In this document: positions 16,204 to 24,731 of the stretch, one piece after another
How positions within the stretch are numbered: the stretch's first letter is position 1
How the letters are laid out: each line of letters starts with the position of its first letter
Assembly (NCBI RefSeq): GCF_963676815.1
Contig: NZ_OY781365.1
Location: 2,018,501-2,082,500, forward strand
Length of the DNA stretch: 64,000 nucleotides
Direction of reading: 5' to 3'
DNA from: an uncultured Draconibacterium sp.
GTDB lineage: Bacteria; Bacteroidota; Bacteroidia; Bacteroidales; Prolixibacteraceae
The notes under the pieces: generated by a model
The model's input: the letters and a program-made list of their open reading frames with translations, nothing else
Told to the model about the DNA's origin: nothing
Databases searched by the model: none
Translations under genes and position numbers: made by a program

Positions 16204-17313
16204 TTACACTACTTTTTTAATGCCCGGCACTTGCCTGATCAACCATGCCACTGTAAAACACGCCAACAAAGCTACCGGTGCCAAAACAATAAATTTTAAC
16301 AACTGATTAATGCTCTGCCAGCCCACAAAAAGAGCACTTAATCCAACAATTACAGGGGTATGAATAATATAAACGCCGTAAGCACTGTTGGAAAGCTGTT
16401 GCGCCAAAGCACCCTGTTTATTGAAGTATTTTTTACCGATTCCCAACAAGCCAATGATCATGGCTACACAAACCAGCTGTTCCCAAATGGCCCAGGCAAA
16501 ACTCTGCCATGTTCCGCCACCCACAAAAACTTCAACACCGCTTTCTTTTCCTCCAAAATAAAGTACTAATGGCAGCACCAGCCAAATCATTAGCTGAGCA
16601 AAAATAAACCAGTGTTTTGCGCTTTTAAAGCTGATGGCTTCCAGCCAGTTGTTGTTATAAGCGATAACTCCAAAAACAAGCATTACAATGTACTGCACAA
16701 AAAACGGGAACTGTAATCCGGTGTGAGGTAAACTCCATCCCACCGGCAGCCAAATGCGGATGAGGTACTGACTAAATCCAACAGCAAATGCGGCCAGCAC
16801 TAACTTGCCTGTGCCGGGGTATTTCATCTTTATCGTTCTCTGCGGATTAAAAAACAGGAGATAAATCAAGGTAAAAATCAGTAAGGTCTCCACAAACCAC
16901 ATGGGGCCAAATCCCCATGACCGGGAATCAGTGAGAAACCCGACAAAAGTTACCGCTTCGTGTTTGATAAAATAATAGTGAATAAAGTTGGTTAGCGGAC
17001 TCAAAAAGAAATAAAAAACGACAAGGGGAATGCCCAGGCGTACCAATCGGTCTTTTAAAAACCGGCCGGTTGATTTACGTTTTAATGAGGCCACGGTAAA
17101 ATACGCCGAGATAAAAAAGAACATGCCCATAAAAAAGGCCTGGTTAGTCATATTAAACATTGTTTGAATAATAATTTCGGGGAATCCGGCTTGCGATTCA
17201 TTGTAGTACCAATCGCCCGGAGCTCCATAAGTGATATTAAAATGTAATAATACAACTAAACAAATTAGAAAAATGCGGAGGTTGTCGATGTAAAATAATC
17301 GTGATGATGACAT
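16204..17313 (-). CDS. Acyltransferase 3 family membrane protein
   Basis: 369 residues with about ten membrane spans. The start YIDNLRIFLICLVVLLHF carries the conserved Arg and His (His24) of the acyltransferase 3 family (PF01757). These proteins transfer acetyl or succinyl groups to surface sugars or lipids across the inner membrane. No glycan cluster is adjacent, so the acceptor is unknown. Confidence 0.85.
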   Translation of the reverse strand: MSSSRLFYIDNLRIFLICLVVLLHFNITYGAPGDWYYNESQAGFPEIIIQTMFNMTNQAFFMGMFFFISAYFTVASLKRKSTGRFLKDRLVRLGIPLVVFYFFLSPLTNFIHYYFIKHEAVTFVGFLTDSRSWGFGPMWFVETLLIFTLIYLLFFNPQRTIKMKYPGTGKLVLAAFAVGFSQYLIRIWLPVGWSLPHTGLQFPFFVQYIVMLVFGVIAYNNNWLEAISFKSAKHWFIFAQLMIWLVLPLVLYFGGKESGVEVFVGGGTWQSFAWAIWEQLVCVAMIIGLLGIGKKYFNKQGALAQQLSNSAYGVYIIHTPVIVGLSALFVGWQSINQLLKFIVLAPVALLACFTVAWLIRQVPGIKKVV

Positions 17314-17558
17314 AGTTGTTGAAGTTTTTGGTCTGTTTAATTTATTTATGGCTTAAACGGAATTCACAATTTGTAAGTTTTCCGTAATTCTTTGCAAAAA
17401 TTGTGAGTATCATCCATTTTTCGAAAAGATTTCGACAACAAGCTGATTTAATTCGATAAACGACTAATAATGAATAACTAAAACCATAAATCAGCGCTTT
17501 AATAACCAATTCCAACTGTTTTCGTAAAGAGAAGAGTAAATCCATAAAATTAACCAAA

Positions 17559-18329
17559 ATGAAAGCAACAGGAATTTTTGTTTGTGTATTCCTATTTATG
17601 GGAATTGTTTCACTCCAAACACAAGCGCAGGAAGCACCTGCCATGCCCGAAAATTTTTTAGTATTTGAAGAGTTTGTACAACCTGCCGACCTAAAGCAAT
17701 TTAGCGAAGTGCAGCAGGAGGGAATCGAACTGTGGAAAAAATTTGCATTCGATTTCCCTGTATTTGCCTACTCAACCGATGTAAGTTCGTTTTATTGGGT
17801 GGTGCCTTTCGAGAATTTTTCTGCTCTCGACAAAATGTTTGCAAAAATGGGCGAGTTAAGCACTAAAATGAAAGAAGAAGGATACGATGCCGACTCAAAA
17901 TTCCGCGATCTTTCCACAACCCGCGAAACGATTATCCACTGGGAGAAAGATTTATCGTATCACCCCGAAGGTGACGTTATGCAAACACGAGACAACAGGT
18001 ATTGCGAGTGGACATTTTTCTATTTAAAGTCGGGCCACCAAAAAGAAATGGCTGAGGCAGTGAAAAAATACATCGAATTCAGCAAGAGTATCGACGAAGA
18101 ATGGAGCTGGGATTTGTACAGTGTTTCCATGGGCTACGATTCGCCCTGCTGGGTTGTTATGGATCGTGCAGAGAGTCCTTTGGCAATGCGCAAACTCGAA
18201 GCATCGCTTCAGGAAAATCATACAGAAAAATTAAGCGAGTTGTGGGGAAATATACAACCACATCTTCGCAAAATGGAAGTTGTAACCGGTTGGTTTCAAC
18301 CCGACTGGTCGTTGAATTTTGAGCAATAA
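17559..18329 (+). CDS. Exported hypothetical protein
   Basis: 256 residues with a signal peptide (ATGIFVCVFLFMGIVSLQTQAQ, cleavage after AQA near residue 24). The mature part has two similar-looking halves containing aromatic-rich beta segments (FYWVVPFENFSALDKMFAKM and WDLYSVSMGYDSPCWVVMDR), which suggests a duplicated ferredoxin-like or dimeric alpha-beta barrel fold. No family is assigned. It ends at a strong bidirectional terminator. Confidence 0.65.
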   Translation: MKATGIFVCVFLFMGIVSLQTQAQEAPAMPENFLVFEEFVQPADLKQFSEVQQEGIELWKKFAFDFPVFAYSTDVSSFYWVVPFENFSALDKMFAKMGELSTKMKEEGYDADSKFRDLSTTRETIIHWEKDLSYHPEGDVMQTRDNRYCEWTFFYLKSGHQKEMAEAVKKYIEFSKSIDEEWSWDLYSVSMGYDSPCWVVMDRAESPLAMRKLEASLQENHTEKLSELWGNIQPHLRKMEVVTGWFQPDWSLNFEQ

Positions 18330-18341
18330 GCAGATATATAG

Positions 18342-18386
18342 AAAAAGCCGGAGCTGCTTTAAGAAAATGCAGCTCCGGCTTTTTTT
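18342..18386. terminator. Bidirectional terminator between convergent genes
   Basis: AGCCGGAGCTGC pairs exactly with GCAGCTCCGGCT, with A-runs on the left and T-runs on the right. It serves the gene ending at 18329 and the convergent gene ending at 18401. Confidence 0.85.
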
Positions 18387-18400
18387 ATCAGACTTTCCTA

Positions 18401-19186
18401 TTAATCATCATCGTGATGGTCGTCATCATCATGGTGATCATCATCATCGTCGTGATGTTTGTGTTTATTATACGTGCGGTGGTCATGCTCCAGATTACTT
18501 CTAACTTTTTGGTAAATACCCGTATTACTGTCAGATGAAATCAGTAACACACCATCTACCAGCTCTGCATTGTCGAGGTCGGCCACATCCACATCTACCA
18601 TCAATTCATCCAAATAAAGCTGAATGATTGAAGTAAAATCAATTTCTTCCTCTGTTACCTCCACGTTTTCCCTTTCAGTTTTAAAATACACATCGTGGCT
18701 TACCATCACAACAATCGGTGTGGTACCGGTGTCGTTTGTGTAAGTGCCTGCAAGGTAGAAAACCGGATCGTTGCCGGCATCTTCCTGATCTCCCGTTACC
18801 TTGAGTTCAATTTCATCGTAATATCCCGGCTGAAGTACAAAGTTTCCCATAGTAAGTTCGTTGTTTAACAGATCCACCATTTCGGGACCGTACCATTTGT
18901 ATTCAATTTCAATCGAATCTTCACCGGTAACGATACTTTTTAATTCTGCCTCAAACTTAATACTCGAAACCACCAGGTGTGCCGAATCCCATGCAATGGA
19001 TTCTGAATCAACGGCAGCCGATTTCATCAAAGCCTGCACAGGCAATGTAAAGTTGGTATTTAGCGCCTCAATGCGCACGCCAAATACCGATTCTCCGTCG
19101 GTAATCATATCCTCCGTGTCGCTACAGGATACAAAAATTGCCGTCATCATGGCCAATGCTAAAAATAATCTCCTTCCTGTTTTCAT
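18401..19186 (-). CDS. Lipoprotein with His/Asp-rich metal-binding-like tail
   Basis: 261 residues. The lipoprotein signal ends at FVSCSD. The body (FGVRIEALN, AHLVVSSIKFEAEL, FVLQPGYYDEIELKVTG, VDVDVADLDNAELVDGVLL) resembles the beta-sandwich DUF4382-type lipoproteins, though I cannot confirm the family. The C-terminus is almost pure His and Asp (HHDDDDDHHDDDDHHDDD), a likely binding site for Zn, Ni, Cu or Ca. The same stretch is a CAT/CATCGT-rich microsatellite in the DNA, so its length may vary between strains. Confidence 0.75.
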   Translation of the reverse strand: MKTGRRLFLALAMMTAIFVSCSDTEDMITDGESVFGVRIEALNTNFTLPVQALMKSAAVDSESIAWDSAHLVVSSIKFEAELKSIVTGEDSIEIEYKWYGPEMVDLLNNELTMGNFVLQPGYYDEIELKVTGDQEDAGNDPVFYLAGTYTNDTGTTPIVVMVSHDVYFKTERENVEVTEEEIDFTSIIQLYLDELMVDVDVADLDNAELVDGVLLISSDSNTGIYQKVRSNLEHDHRTYNKHKHHDDDDDHHDDDDHHDDD

Positions 19187-19305
19187 AACTTCAAATTTTG
19201 TTTTGATTGTTGTGTAAAGACAAAACGAAAATTCTCTTAATATATTTTAAGACCTTTAAGTTTCTTTTTTATAAAAATATTGGCAAGTCTTCCAGTATTT
19301 AAACT

Positions 19306-20493
19306 TTAATAGCTTAAATTAATGCGTAATCCGGCAAGGAAATGTTCATCTTCGCCGGATTGCGTGGTTTTTATCCACTGCACGTGAGGCGAAATAAAAA
19401 CCCATTGATTTAGCTGGGTGCTGAAATAAAATTCGGCCAACTGTTCGGGATGTTCGTAGTGTGTTGTTTGTGTTTCGGCATAGGCCAGCCCTACTTTCAG
19501 CTCACGATTCAGTATATATTGCCGGAAACCAATACCACTGCTCCAGGCATTTTTTATACCCAGCCAATCGGCCAGCTCGGTACTGTTAGCGCCGTAACGC
19601 CCAAAAATGGTAAAATGGTTGGCAATCAGCTGATCGAAAGAAATACCAAATCCGCGACTGTCGCCGGCCAGCGGCTGTTCATGGCCAAACACCCTGAGAT
19701 TGGCTTCCCAGCCACTTTCCGGTAAAAGTTTAATACCCGTTTCCAGTAGTTTCAGGTGGTTTTCCATTATATTCTCTTCCTGTGGGTTGGCCATAAAAAG
19801 GCCGTACTGAATGTAAAAGCGCTTTACAAAAGTGGTACGAAAACGAATTCCGGGACTGTTAACACCCACCGGCAAAACCGGATTATTCACAAACGCACCA
19901 CTGATAAACTGCGACGTTTCGTCGTTGGCGTGCAGGTTATTATCGAAATAGTTGGTGGGATCCAACTTACCAAAAGTTACCGTAAAAATATCCTGCAGCA
20001 TTTTAAATTCTGTCCAGGCTTCCAATACGGTAAGGTTCTCTCCTTTTCCATCGCCTCCTCCGGCATCAGCATTCAGCACCGAAACATTAGGAAGCAGTGC
20101 ATCAGGGCCATCGCCTCCACCGGCTTCCAGATCGAAAAACAATAGTGCTGATGGTCCAAAACTTACGAAAGCAAAAATATCAAACGAACCTACCCCTTTC
20201 CAAACCGTTTCGTTTTCAAGCGGCGCTTGTATCGATGCTGTTGCCACACCGCTAAACTGCAACTTGCCGGGTTCTTCTAAAATTGACTTTAACAACGCAT
20301 CAACCTGCTGTCGCCTCGAGCGTTTTGTTTCTGGAATCTGGTCGAGATCGCTTTCCTGAAACAAGCCCAGAAACTGATCGACCAGCGTGGTATCAGTATT
20401 CGTAGTATCTTGTTGCACCTCTGCGGCATCGGCAACTACAGATAATACAAAAAAGATGAAAGCAAAAATTGGCAGGATGTAATATTTTGGCAT
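19306..20493 (-). CDS. OprB-like carbohydrate-selective porin
   Basis: 395 residues from the preferred start MPKYYILPIFAFIFFVL; a start 17 codons upstream lacks a clean signal. The mature protein is a beta barrel with the OprB-type pattern (TVTFGKLDPTNYFDNN, NSPGIRFR, GISFDQLIANHFTIFGRYG, ending LAGLRINLSY). Gly-rich loops AGGGDG occur twice. It should allow diffusion of sugars or other solutes across the outer membrane. It stands alone. Confidence 0.75.
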   Translation of the reverse strand: MPKYYILPIFAFIFFVLSVVADAAEVQQDTTNTDTTLVDQFLGLFQESDLDQIPETKRSRRQQVDALLKSILEEPGKLQFSGVATASIQAPLENETVWKGVGSFDIFAFVSFGPSALLFFDLEAGGGDGPDALLPNVSVLNADAGGGDGKGENLTVLEAWTEFKMLQDIFTVTFGKLDPTNYFDNNLHANDETSQFISGAFVNNPVLPVGVNSPGIRFRTTFVKRFYIQYGLFMANPQEENIMENHLKLLETGIKLLPESGWEANLRVFGHEQPLAGDSRGFGISFDQLIANHFTIFGRYGANSTELADWLGIKNAWSSGIGFRQYILNRELKVGLAYAETQTTHYEHPEQLAEFYFSTQLNQWVFISPHVQWIKTTQSGEDEHFLAGLRINLSY

Positions 20494-20583
20494 CAGCAAC
20501 TTATTTTCTGACGAATAATTTAAGGAATTTCCGGCGGAGTGCAAAAAGGATACGCTTAGCTTTTTTAATTTTCGAATGCACGG

Positions 20584-21045
20584 TTACTCCGGAAATATCT
20601 TTTCGAAAGCTTTCTTTCGGTAATCAAAAATCTCCTCCAGCTTTCGTCGAATAACCAGCGCATTTGCAATTTGCCCAAGAAAACCCAATGGCGGACTGTA
20701 ACTAACAATATCTTTCATTAATACGCCGCCTTCTACCGCTTCGATGTGATGCTCGTGATGCCAGAGTTTGTAAGGTCCCACGCGCTGCTCATCAACAAAA
20801 TACTTTTGCGGAACCACATGTGTAATTTCGGTTACCCAGGTGGTTGGAATTCCCAACAGCGGCCGCACGGTATAGGCGATAATCATTCCTTCGTAAGCCG
20901 CATCAGGTAAATTTGGAGTACGAATATCAAATCCCATGTAGGATGGTGTAATGCGCTTCAGGTTTTGTGGCGTAGAAATAAAATCCCACACTTCGCTGAT
21001 GCTGCTCTTTATAAATTGCTCACGTTTGAACTGATAGAATCCCAT
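20584..21045 (-). CDS. SRPBCC-family (START-like) protein
   Basis: 153 residues beginning with the family pattern FKREQFIKSSISEVWDFIST, then LKRITPSYMGFDI and WVTEITHVVPQKYFVDEQR, which form a hydrophobic ligand-binding fold. It ends at ALVIRRKLEEIFDYRKKAFE. It lies 3 bases downstream of the lipocalin gene on the same strand, so the two small-ligand-binding proteins are made together. Confidence 0.8.
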   Translation of the reverse strand: MGFYQFKREQFIKSSISEVWDFISTPQNLKRITPSYMGFDIRTPNLPDAAYEGMIIAYTVRPLLGIPTTWVTEITHVVPQKYFVDEQRVGPYKLWHHEHHIEAVEGGVLMKDIVSYSPPLGFLGQIANALVIRRKLEEIFDYRKKAFEKIFPE

Positions 21046-21048
21046 TGG

Positions 21049-21621
21049 CTAACTGTTTTCTTTTTGTTTCACTTTTATTAATTCTGAAGTATCGTAACCC
21101 CTGTCAGCAATTCGTTTTAGCAAATCGTTGTACACTTCAGGCTTCATTTGGGGAGTACGGCTCAAAATCCAAAGGTATTTGTCGGTACTGCTGCCAATCA
21201 CTGCCCACTGGTAATCCTCATCCAGTTCCAGCACATAGTAATCGCCATAAAATATCCAGAAAAAGGAGACCTTCAATTTGGCAGGTTCATTTACCGGATC
21301 GGGTATTTTGGCTTTTCCAATGGCTTCTGAATATTCACCGTCCAGCGTATTTTCATAGCCGCTGTTTACTACTTTTATTTTGCCATCGGGACGCATGGAG
21401 TAGTTGGCAGTAACGCCCACCAATCCTCTTTCAAAGCGATGATCGTAACGGGCAATTTCGTACCAGGTTCCCAGGTACTTTTGTAGGTCGAGTTCTTTAA
21501 CTACACTATTATCAATCATTTGTTTTTGCCCCGAACAGCTGGAAAATAAACTGCTTAGTATAAAGCTAAACAGAACAAGCGAAAAAGACCAATTGTGTTG
21601 AATTTTTGTTTTTTTGTACAT
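21049..21621 (-). CDS. Lipocalin (Blc-like) lipoprotein
   Basis: 190 residues with a lipoprotein-like signal (FILSSLFSSCSG). The lipocalin signature KYLGTWYEIARYDHRFERGL is followed by TANYSMRPDGKIKVVNSGY and WILSRTPQM, as in bacterial Blc outer-membrane lipocalins. These bind lysophospholipids or fatty acids. It is the first gene of a pair with the SRPBCC protein. Confidence 0.9.
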   Translation of the reverse strand: MYKKTKIQHNWSFSLVLFSFILSSLFSSCSGQKQMIDNSVVKELDLQKYLGTWYEIARYDHRFERGLVGVTANYSMRPDGKIKVVNSGYENTLDGEYSEAIGKAKIPDPVNEPAKLKVSFFWIFYGDYYVLELDEDYQWAVIGSSTDKYLWILSRTPQMKPEVYNDLLKRIADRGYDTSELIKVKQKENS

Positions 21622-21744
21622 CTGTTTTGTTTAAAGTTATATATAAAACAATAAACAAAGACTTTGGTTCGGTAAAAGGAAAACTATTCGTTCAATGAGA
21701 TTACTAAAGGCAACGAGTAAAGATTCTTCCAAAATAAAATGCGC

Positions 21745-21777
21745 TTGTTTCCTGATATAGATATTTTTATATCTTCG
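21745..21777 (+). promoter_or_regulatory. Promoter of the queuosine operon
   Basis: TTG at 21745-21747 and TATCTTCG at 21770-21777 (TAnnTTTG-like), 22 bases apart. Transcription would begin near 21783, only a few bases before the riboswitch. Confidence 0.6.
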
Positions 21778-21790
21778 CGGCGTATTAACC

Positions 21791-21822
21791 ACGTGTTCTT
21801 GATAACCACGTTAAAAACAAGA
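21791..21822 (+). promoter_or_regulatory. preQ1-I riboswitch
   Basis: ACGTG (21791-21795) pairs with CACGT (21807-21811) as stem P1. CTTG (21798-21801) can pair with CAAG (21818-21821) as the pseudoknot P2. Between these lie the C-rich ligand loop (ATAACC) and the A-rich tail TAAAAA. This is the H-type pseudoknot layout of class I preQ1 aptamers. The next gene is a queuosine-precursor transporter followed by queC and queF, the expected regulon. The aptamer ends 4 bases before the ATG, so ligand binding probably blocks translation. Confidence 0.85.
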
Positions 21823-21825
21823 GAA

Positions 21826-22506
21826 ATGAAGAATAAAGTATCCGTTCTGTTTATGCTTGCAGGTATTCTTTTCGCCACCTGCTTATTGATTTCCAACATT
21901 CTTGCTTCAAAAATTATGATGATCGGTCCGTGGTCGGCACCGGCCGGAGTATTGATCTTTCCACTGGCTTACATCATTAACGATGTGCTGGTTGAAGTAT
22001 GGGGTTACCAAAAAACCCGCCTCATCATCTGGGCAGGATTTGGAGTAAATGTACTTGCCGTACTATTTTTTACCCTTGCAATTACTGTAAATGCCGCGCC
22101 TTTCTGGGAAAACCAGAATGCCTTTGCAACTGTTTTGGGCAGTACGCCGCGAATTGTAGCTGCCAGTATGCTGGCCTACCTGATGGGGTCTTTTCTGAAT
22201 GCATACGTAATGAGCAAGTTTAAAGTACTTACCAAAGGAAAAGGTTTTTCTATTCGTGCAGTTGTATCAACGCTTGTTGGCGAAAGTGCTGACTCGGCCA
22301 TTTTTATTACCATTGCTTTTGCCGGAATATTTCCTGTAAATGCGCTGTTAACAATGATCGTTACCCAGGCGATCATCAAAACCGTATACGAAATTGCAGT
22401 GCTTCCGCTAACCATTTGGGTGGTTGGTAAAGTAAAAAAACTGGAAGGTATCGATACTTACGATTACCAGATCTCTTACAATCCGTTTAAACTGGGGCAG
22501 GTTTAA
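21826..22506 (+). CDS. yhhQ: Queuosine precursor transporter (YhhQ/VUT family)
   Basis: 226 residues from ATG 21826; an upstream in-frame ATG at 21739 would lie in the promoter. About six membrane spans. Family motifs include LASKIMMIGPWSAPAGVLIFPLAY-type start, NDVLVEVWGYQKTR and VGESADSAIFITIAF. It should import preQ0/preQ1 or queuine-type precursors for tRNA modification. It heads an operon with queC (11-base gap) and queF, under a preQ1-I riboswitch. Confidence 0.9.
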   Translation: MKNKVSVLFMLAGILFATCLLISNILASKIMMIGPWSAPAGVLIFPLAYIINDVLVEVWGYQKTRLIIWAGFGVNVLAVLFFTLAITVNAAPFWENQNAFATVLGSTPRIVAASMLAYLMGSFLNAYVMSKFKVLTKGKGFSIRAVVSTLVGESADSAIFITIAFAGIFPVNALLTMIVTQAIIKTVYEIAVLPLTIWVVGKVKKLEGIDTYDYQISYNPFKLGQV

Positions 22507-22517
22507 TATTTGACAAA

Positions 22518-23183
22518 ATGATTTCAACAGATAAGAAAAAAGCGCTGGTGGTATTTTCTGGCGGCCAGGATTCTACCACATGCCTGTTTTGGGCAAAACA
22601 GGAATTCGACGAAGTATATGCCATTGCATTTAACTACGGTCAGCGCCATGCTATTGAGCTGGAATCGGCCAAAAATATAGCTGAAAAAGCGGGGGTACCG
22701 CTACAGATTTTCCCGATGGATCTGATCGCACAACTGAGCCAGAATTCGTTAACGCACCACAGCATGCAGGTTGACCGCCACAAACCGGAAGACACGCCAC
22801 CCAATACGCTGGTGGAAGGCCGGAACATGTTGTTTTTAACTTACGCTGCCATTTTTGCCAAGGTGCACAACATCCATCACCTGGTAACCGGAGTGGGACA
22901 AGCCGATTTTAGCGGTTACCCCGATTGCCGGAATGATTTTATCGTATCGTTGAATGAAACGCTGAACCTGTCGATGGATTATCCGTATCAGATTCATACA
23001 CCGCTGATGTGGAAAAACAAAAGCGAGATCTGGCAACTGGCCGATGAACTGGGCGTTCTTGAACTGGTACAAAACGAAACCGTTACCTGCTACAATGGCA
23101 TAAAAGGGAAAGGTTGTGGTGAGTGCCCGGCCTGCGAGCTGAGGAATAAAGGGCTGAAGTTATATTTGGAAGCGAAAGTTTAA
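22518..23183 (+). CDS. queC: 7-cyano-7-deazaguanine synthase QueC
   Basis: 221 residues. The PP-loop ATP-binding motif SGGQDS lies at 14-19, and four C-terminal Cys ([16 protein letters not shown]) bind zinc. The enzyme converts 7-carboxy-7-deazaguanine to preQ0 using ATP and ammonia in queuosine synthesis. It lies 11 bases after the transporter gene and 11 before queF; length and motifs are normal. Confidence 0.97.
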   Translation: MISTDKKKALVVFSGGQDSTTCLFWAKQEFDEVYAIAFNYGQRHAIELESAKNIAEKAGVPLQIFPMDLIAQLSQNSLTHHSMQVDRHKPEDTPPNTLVEGRNMLFLTYAAIFAKVHNIHHLVTGVGQADFSGYPDCRNDFIVSLNETLNLSMDYPYQIHTPLMWKNKSEIWQLADELGVLELVQNETVTCYNGIKGKGCGECPACELRNKGLKLYLEAKV

Positions 23184-23194
23184 ACAACAGAATA

Positions 23195-23665
23195 ATGAGC
23201 GAATTAAAACACCTGGGAAACGAAACAAATTACGATTTTAACTATCGTCCTGATGTATTGGAATCGTTTGATAACAAACACCCTGAAAATGACTATTGGG
23301 TAAAATTCAACTGCCCTGAGTTTACCAGTTTGTGCCCCATTACCGGGCAGCCCGATTTTGCTACTATTTACCTCAGTTACATCCCTGATGGGAAATTAGT
23401 GGAAAGCAAAAGTTTGAAGCTCTATTTATTCAGTTTCCGCAACCACGGCGCTTTTCATGAGGATTGTATCAATATCATGATGAAAGATTTGATAGCTTTA
23501 ATGAATCCAAAGTACATTGAAGTGTGGGGTAAATTCTTGCCGCGTGGTGGCTTAAGTATCGATCCGTTTTCTAACTATGGAAAACCGGGAACTAAATATG
23601 AAGAGATGGCCTGGTTTCGCATGCAAAATCATGATTTGAATCCCGAGGTGATTGATAACCGGTAA
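23195..23665 (+). CDS. queF: NADPH-dependent 7-cyano-7-deazaguanine reductase QueF, type I
   Basis: 156 residues. The catalytic thioimide Cys47 and Asp54 lie in [15 protein letters not shown], and the family motif [16 protein letters not shown] follows. Single-domain type I QueF reduces preQ0 to preQ1. As preQ1 is also the riboswitch ligand, the operon's own product should feed back on its leader. It is the last gene of the queuosine operon. Confidence 0.96.
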   Translation: MSELKHLGNETNYDFNYRPDVLESFDNKHPENDYWVKFNCPEFTSLCPITGQPDFATIYLSYIPDGKLVESKSLKLYLFSFRNHGAFHEDCINIMMKDLIALMNPKYIEVWGKFLPRGGLSIDPFSNYGKPGTKYEEMAWFRMQNHDLNPEVIDNR

Positions 23666-23785
23666 TAGACTTGTTAAATGCATTATCATCAGAAGGCTTA
23701 ACAGGAGTACCCCATTCTAACATAGCCAATTGCTTACCGAGAAAAAATAGCAAAATACAATTTCTCAAATCAGAATCAGTAACAT

Positions 23786-24376
23786 ATGCAAATAACACTA
23801 AAAGAGCACATTAAGAGATTTGTCGATTTCAGTGATGAGGATGAACAAATACTAAATGAATACATAAAATCATTCTCGGTACAAAAAAAGGAAGACCTGC
23901 TTTCGAATGGCCAAATATGCAGGTCGATGTATTTTGTTGAAAAGGGCTGCTTACGGATGTTTTTTATCAACTCAAAATCAGCAGAGCAAATAACACAATT
24001 TGCCATTGACGGTTGGTGGATTTCCGATCTTTTCAGTTTTATGGACAATACACCTTCTGAATATACGATTCAAACAATAGAGGCATCAAAAATTGTAGCA
24101 ATCGATAACCGTGTTTATAACACTTTGCTTGAAAAACTGCCTCAGCTGGAGCGGTATTTCAGAATAATTATGCAGAAGAACCTTGCAGCATCGCAGCTTC
24201 GTGCTAAGTACATGTACGAAATGACGAAAGAAGAATTTTACTTCCATTTCAGCACCTCGTTCCCTGAGTTTATGCAACGTGTTCCGCAATACATGGTCGC
24301 TTCTTACCTTGGGCTAACTCCCGAATATGTTAGTGAATTACGAAAAAGAAATACTAACAATTCTATTACGAAATAA
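23786..24376 (+). CDS. Crp/Fnr-family transcriptional regulator
   Basis: 196 residues. The N-terminal cyclic-nucleotide-binding-type beta barrel (YFVEKGCLRMFFINSKSAEQ, WWISDLFSFMD) is followed by a long dimer helix and a C-terminal helix-turn-helix (VASYLGLTPEYVSELRKR). There is no Fe-S Cys set, so it is not a classic Fnr. In Bacteroidota such proteins often control nearby redox or stress genes; here a tiny winged-helix gene and an epimerase follow. Confidence 0.85.
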   Translation: MQITLKEHIKRFVDFSDEDEQILNEYIKSFSVQKKEDLLSNGQICRSMYFVEKGCLRMFFINSKSAEQITQFAIDGWWISDLFSFMDNTPSEYTIQTIEASKIVAIDNRVYNTLLEKLPQLERYFRIIMQKNLAASQLRAKYMYEMTKEEFYFHFSTSFPEFMQRVPQYMVASYLGLTPEYVSELRKRNTNNSITK

Positions 24377-24492
24377 GGTAAAGCTTGCCCTCCTGTTAAA
24401 TTTTGAAAGTAGAATAAGTCACTCTTCGATTTAGTTTTGAGAGACTCCCCGATTTCTTAAGCCAGTTTAATTTTTCTGAAAAACCTTGCCAA

Positions 24493-24500
24493 TATCTTTG
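24493..24500 (+). promoter_or_regulatory. -7 box before the 58-residue gene
   Basis: TATCTTTG, an exact TAnnTTTG match, 26 bases before the ATG at 24527. Confidence 0.55.
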
Positions 24501-24526
24501 TTGCACAAATAATTAAAGAAAATAAT

Positions 24527-24703
24527 ATGGAAGCAACAGAGATCGTTTTGGAAGCTATGAAAAAAAGCGGCACTCCGTTAAACGCGGGAAAAATTGTTGA
24601 TATAACCGGTCTTGACCGGAAAGTTGTTGACAAAGCAATGGCACAGCTAAAAAAGGAAGATGTCATTGTATCACCAAAGCGTTGTTACTGGCAGGCAAAA
24701 TAA
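24527..24703 (+). CDS. 58-residue winged-helix-like regulator
   Basis: The protein reads [20 protein letters not shown], then [38 protein letters not shown]. The helix, helix-turn-helix and short beta-wing order (recognition helix around [15 protein letters not shown], wing at [10 protein letters not shown]) matches minimal winged-helix proteins. It has its own -7 box and lies 28 bases before the epimerase gene, which it may control. Codon use is normal. Confidence 0.7.
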   Translation: MEATEIVLEAMKKSGTPLNAGKIVDITGLDRKVVDKAMAQLKKEDVIVSPKRCYWQAK

Positions 24704-24731
24704 TTCAATCACAAAATTTAAGAAAAAAAGT

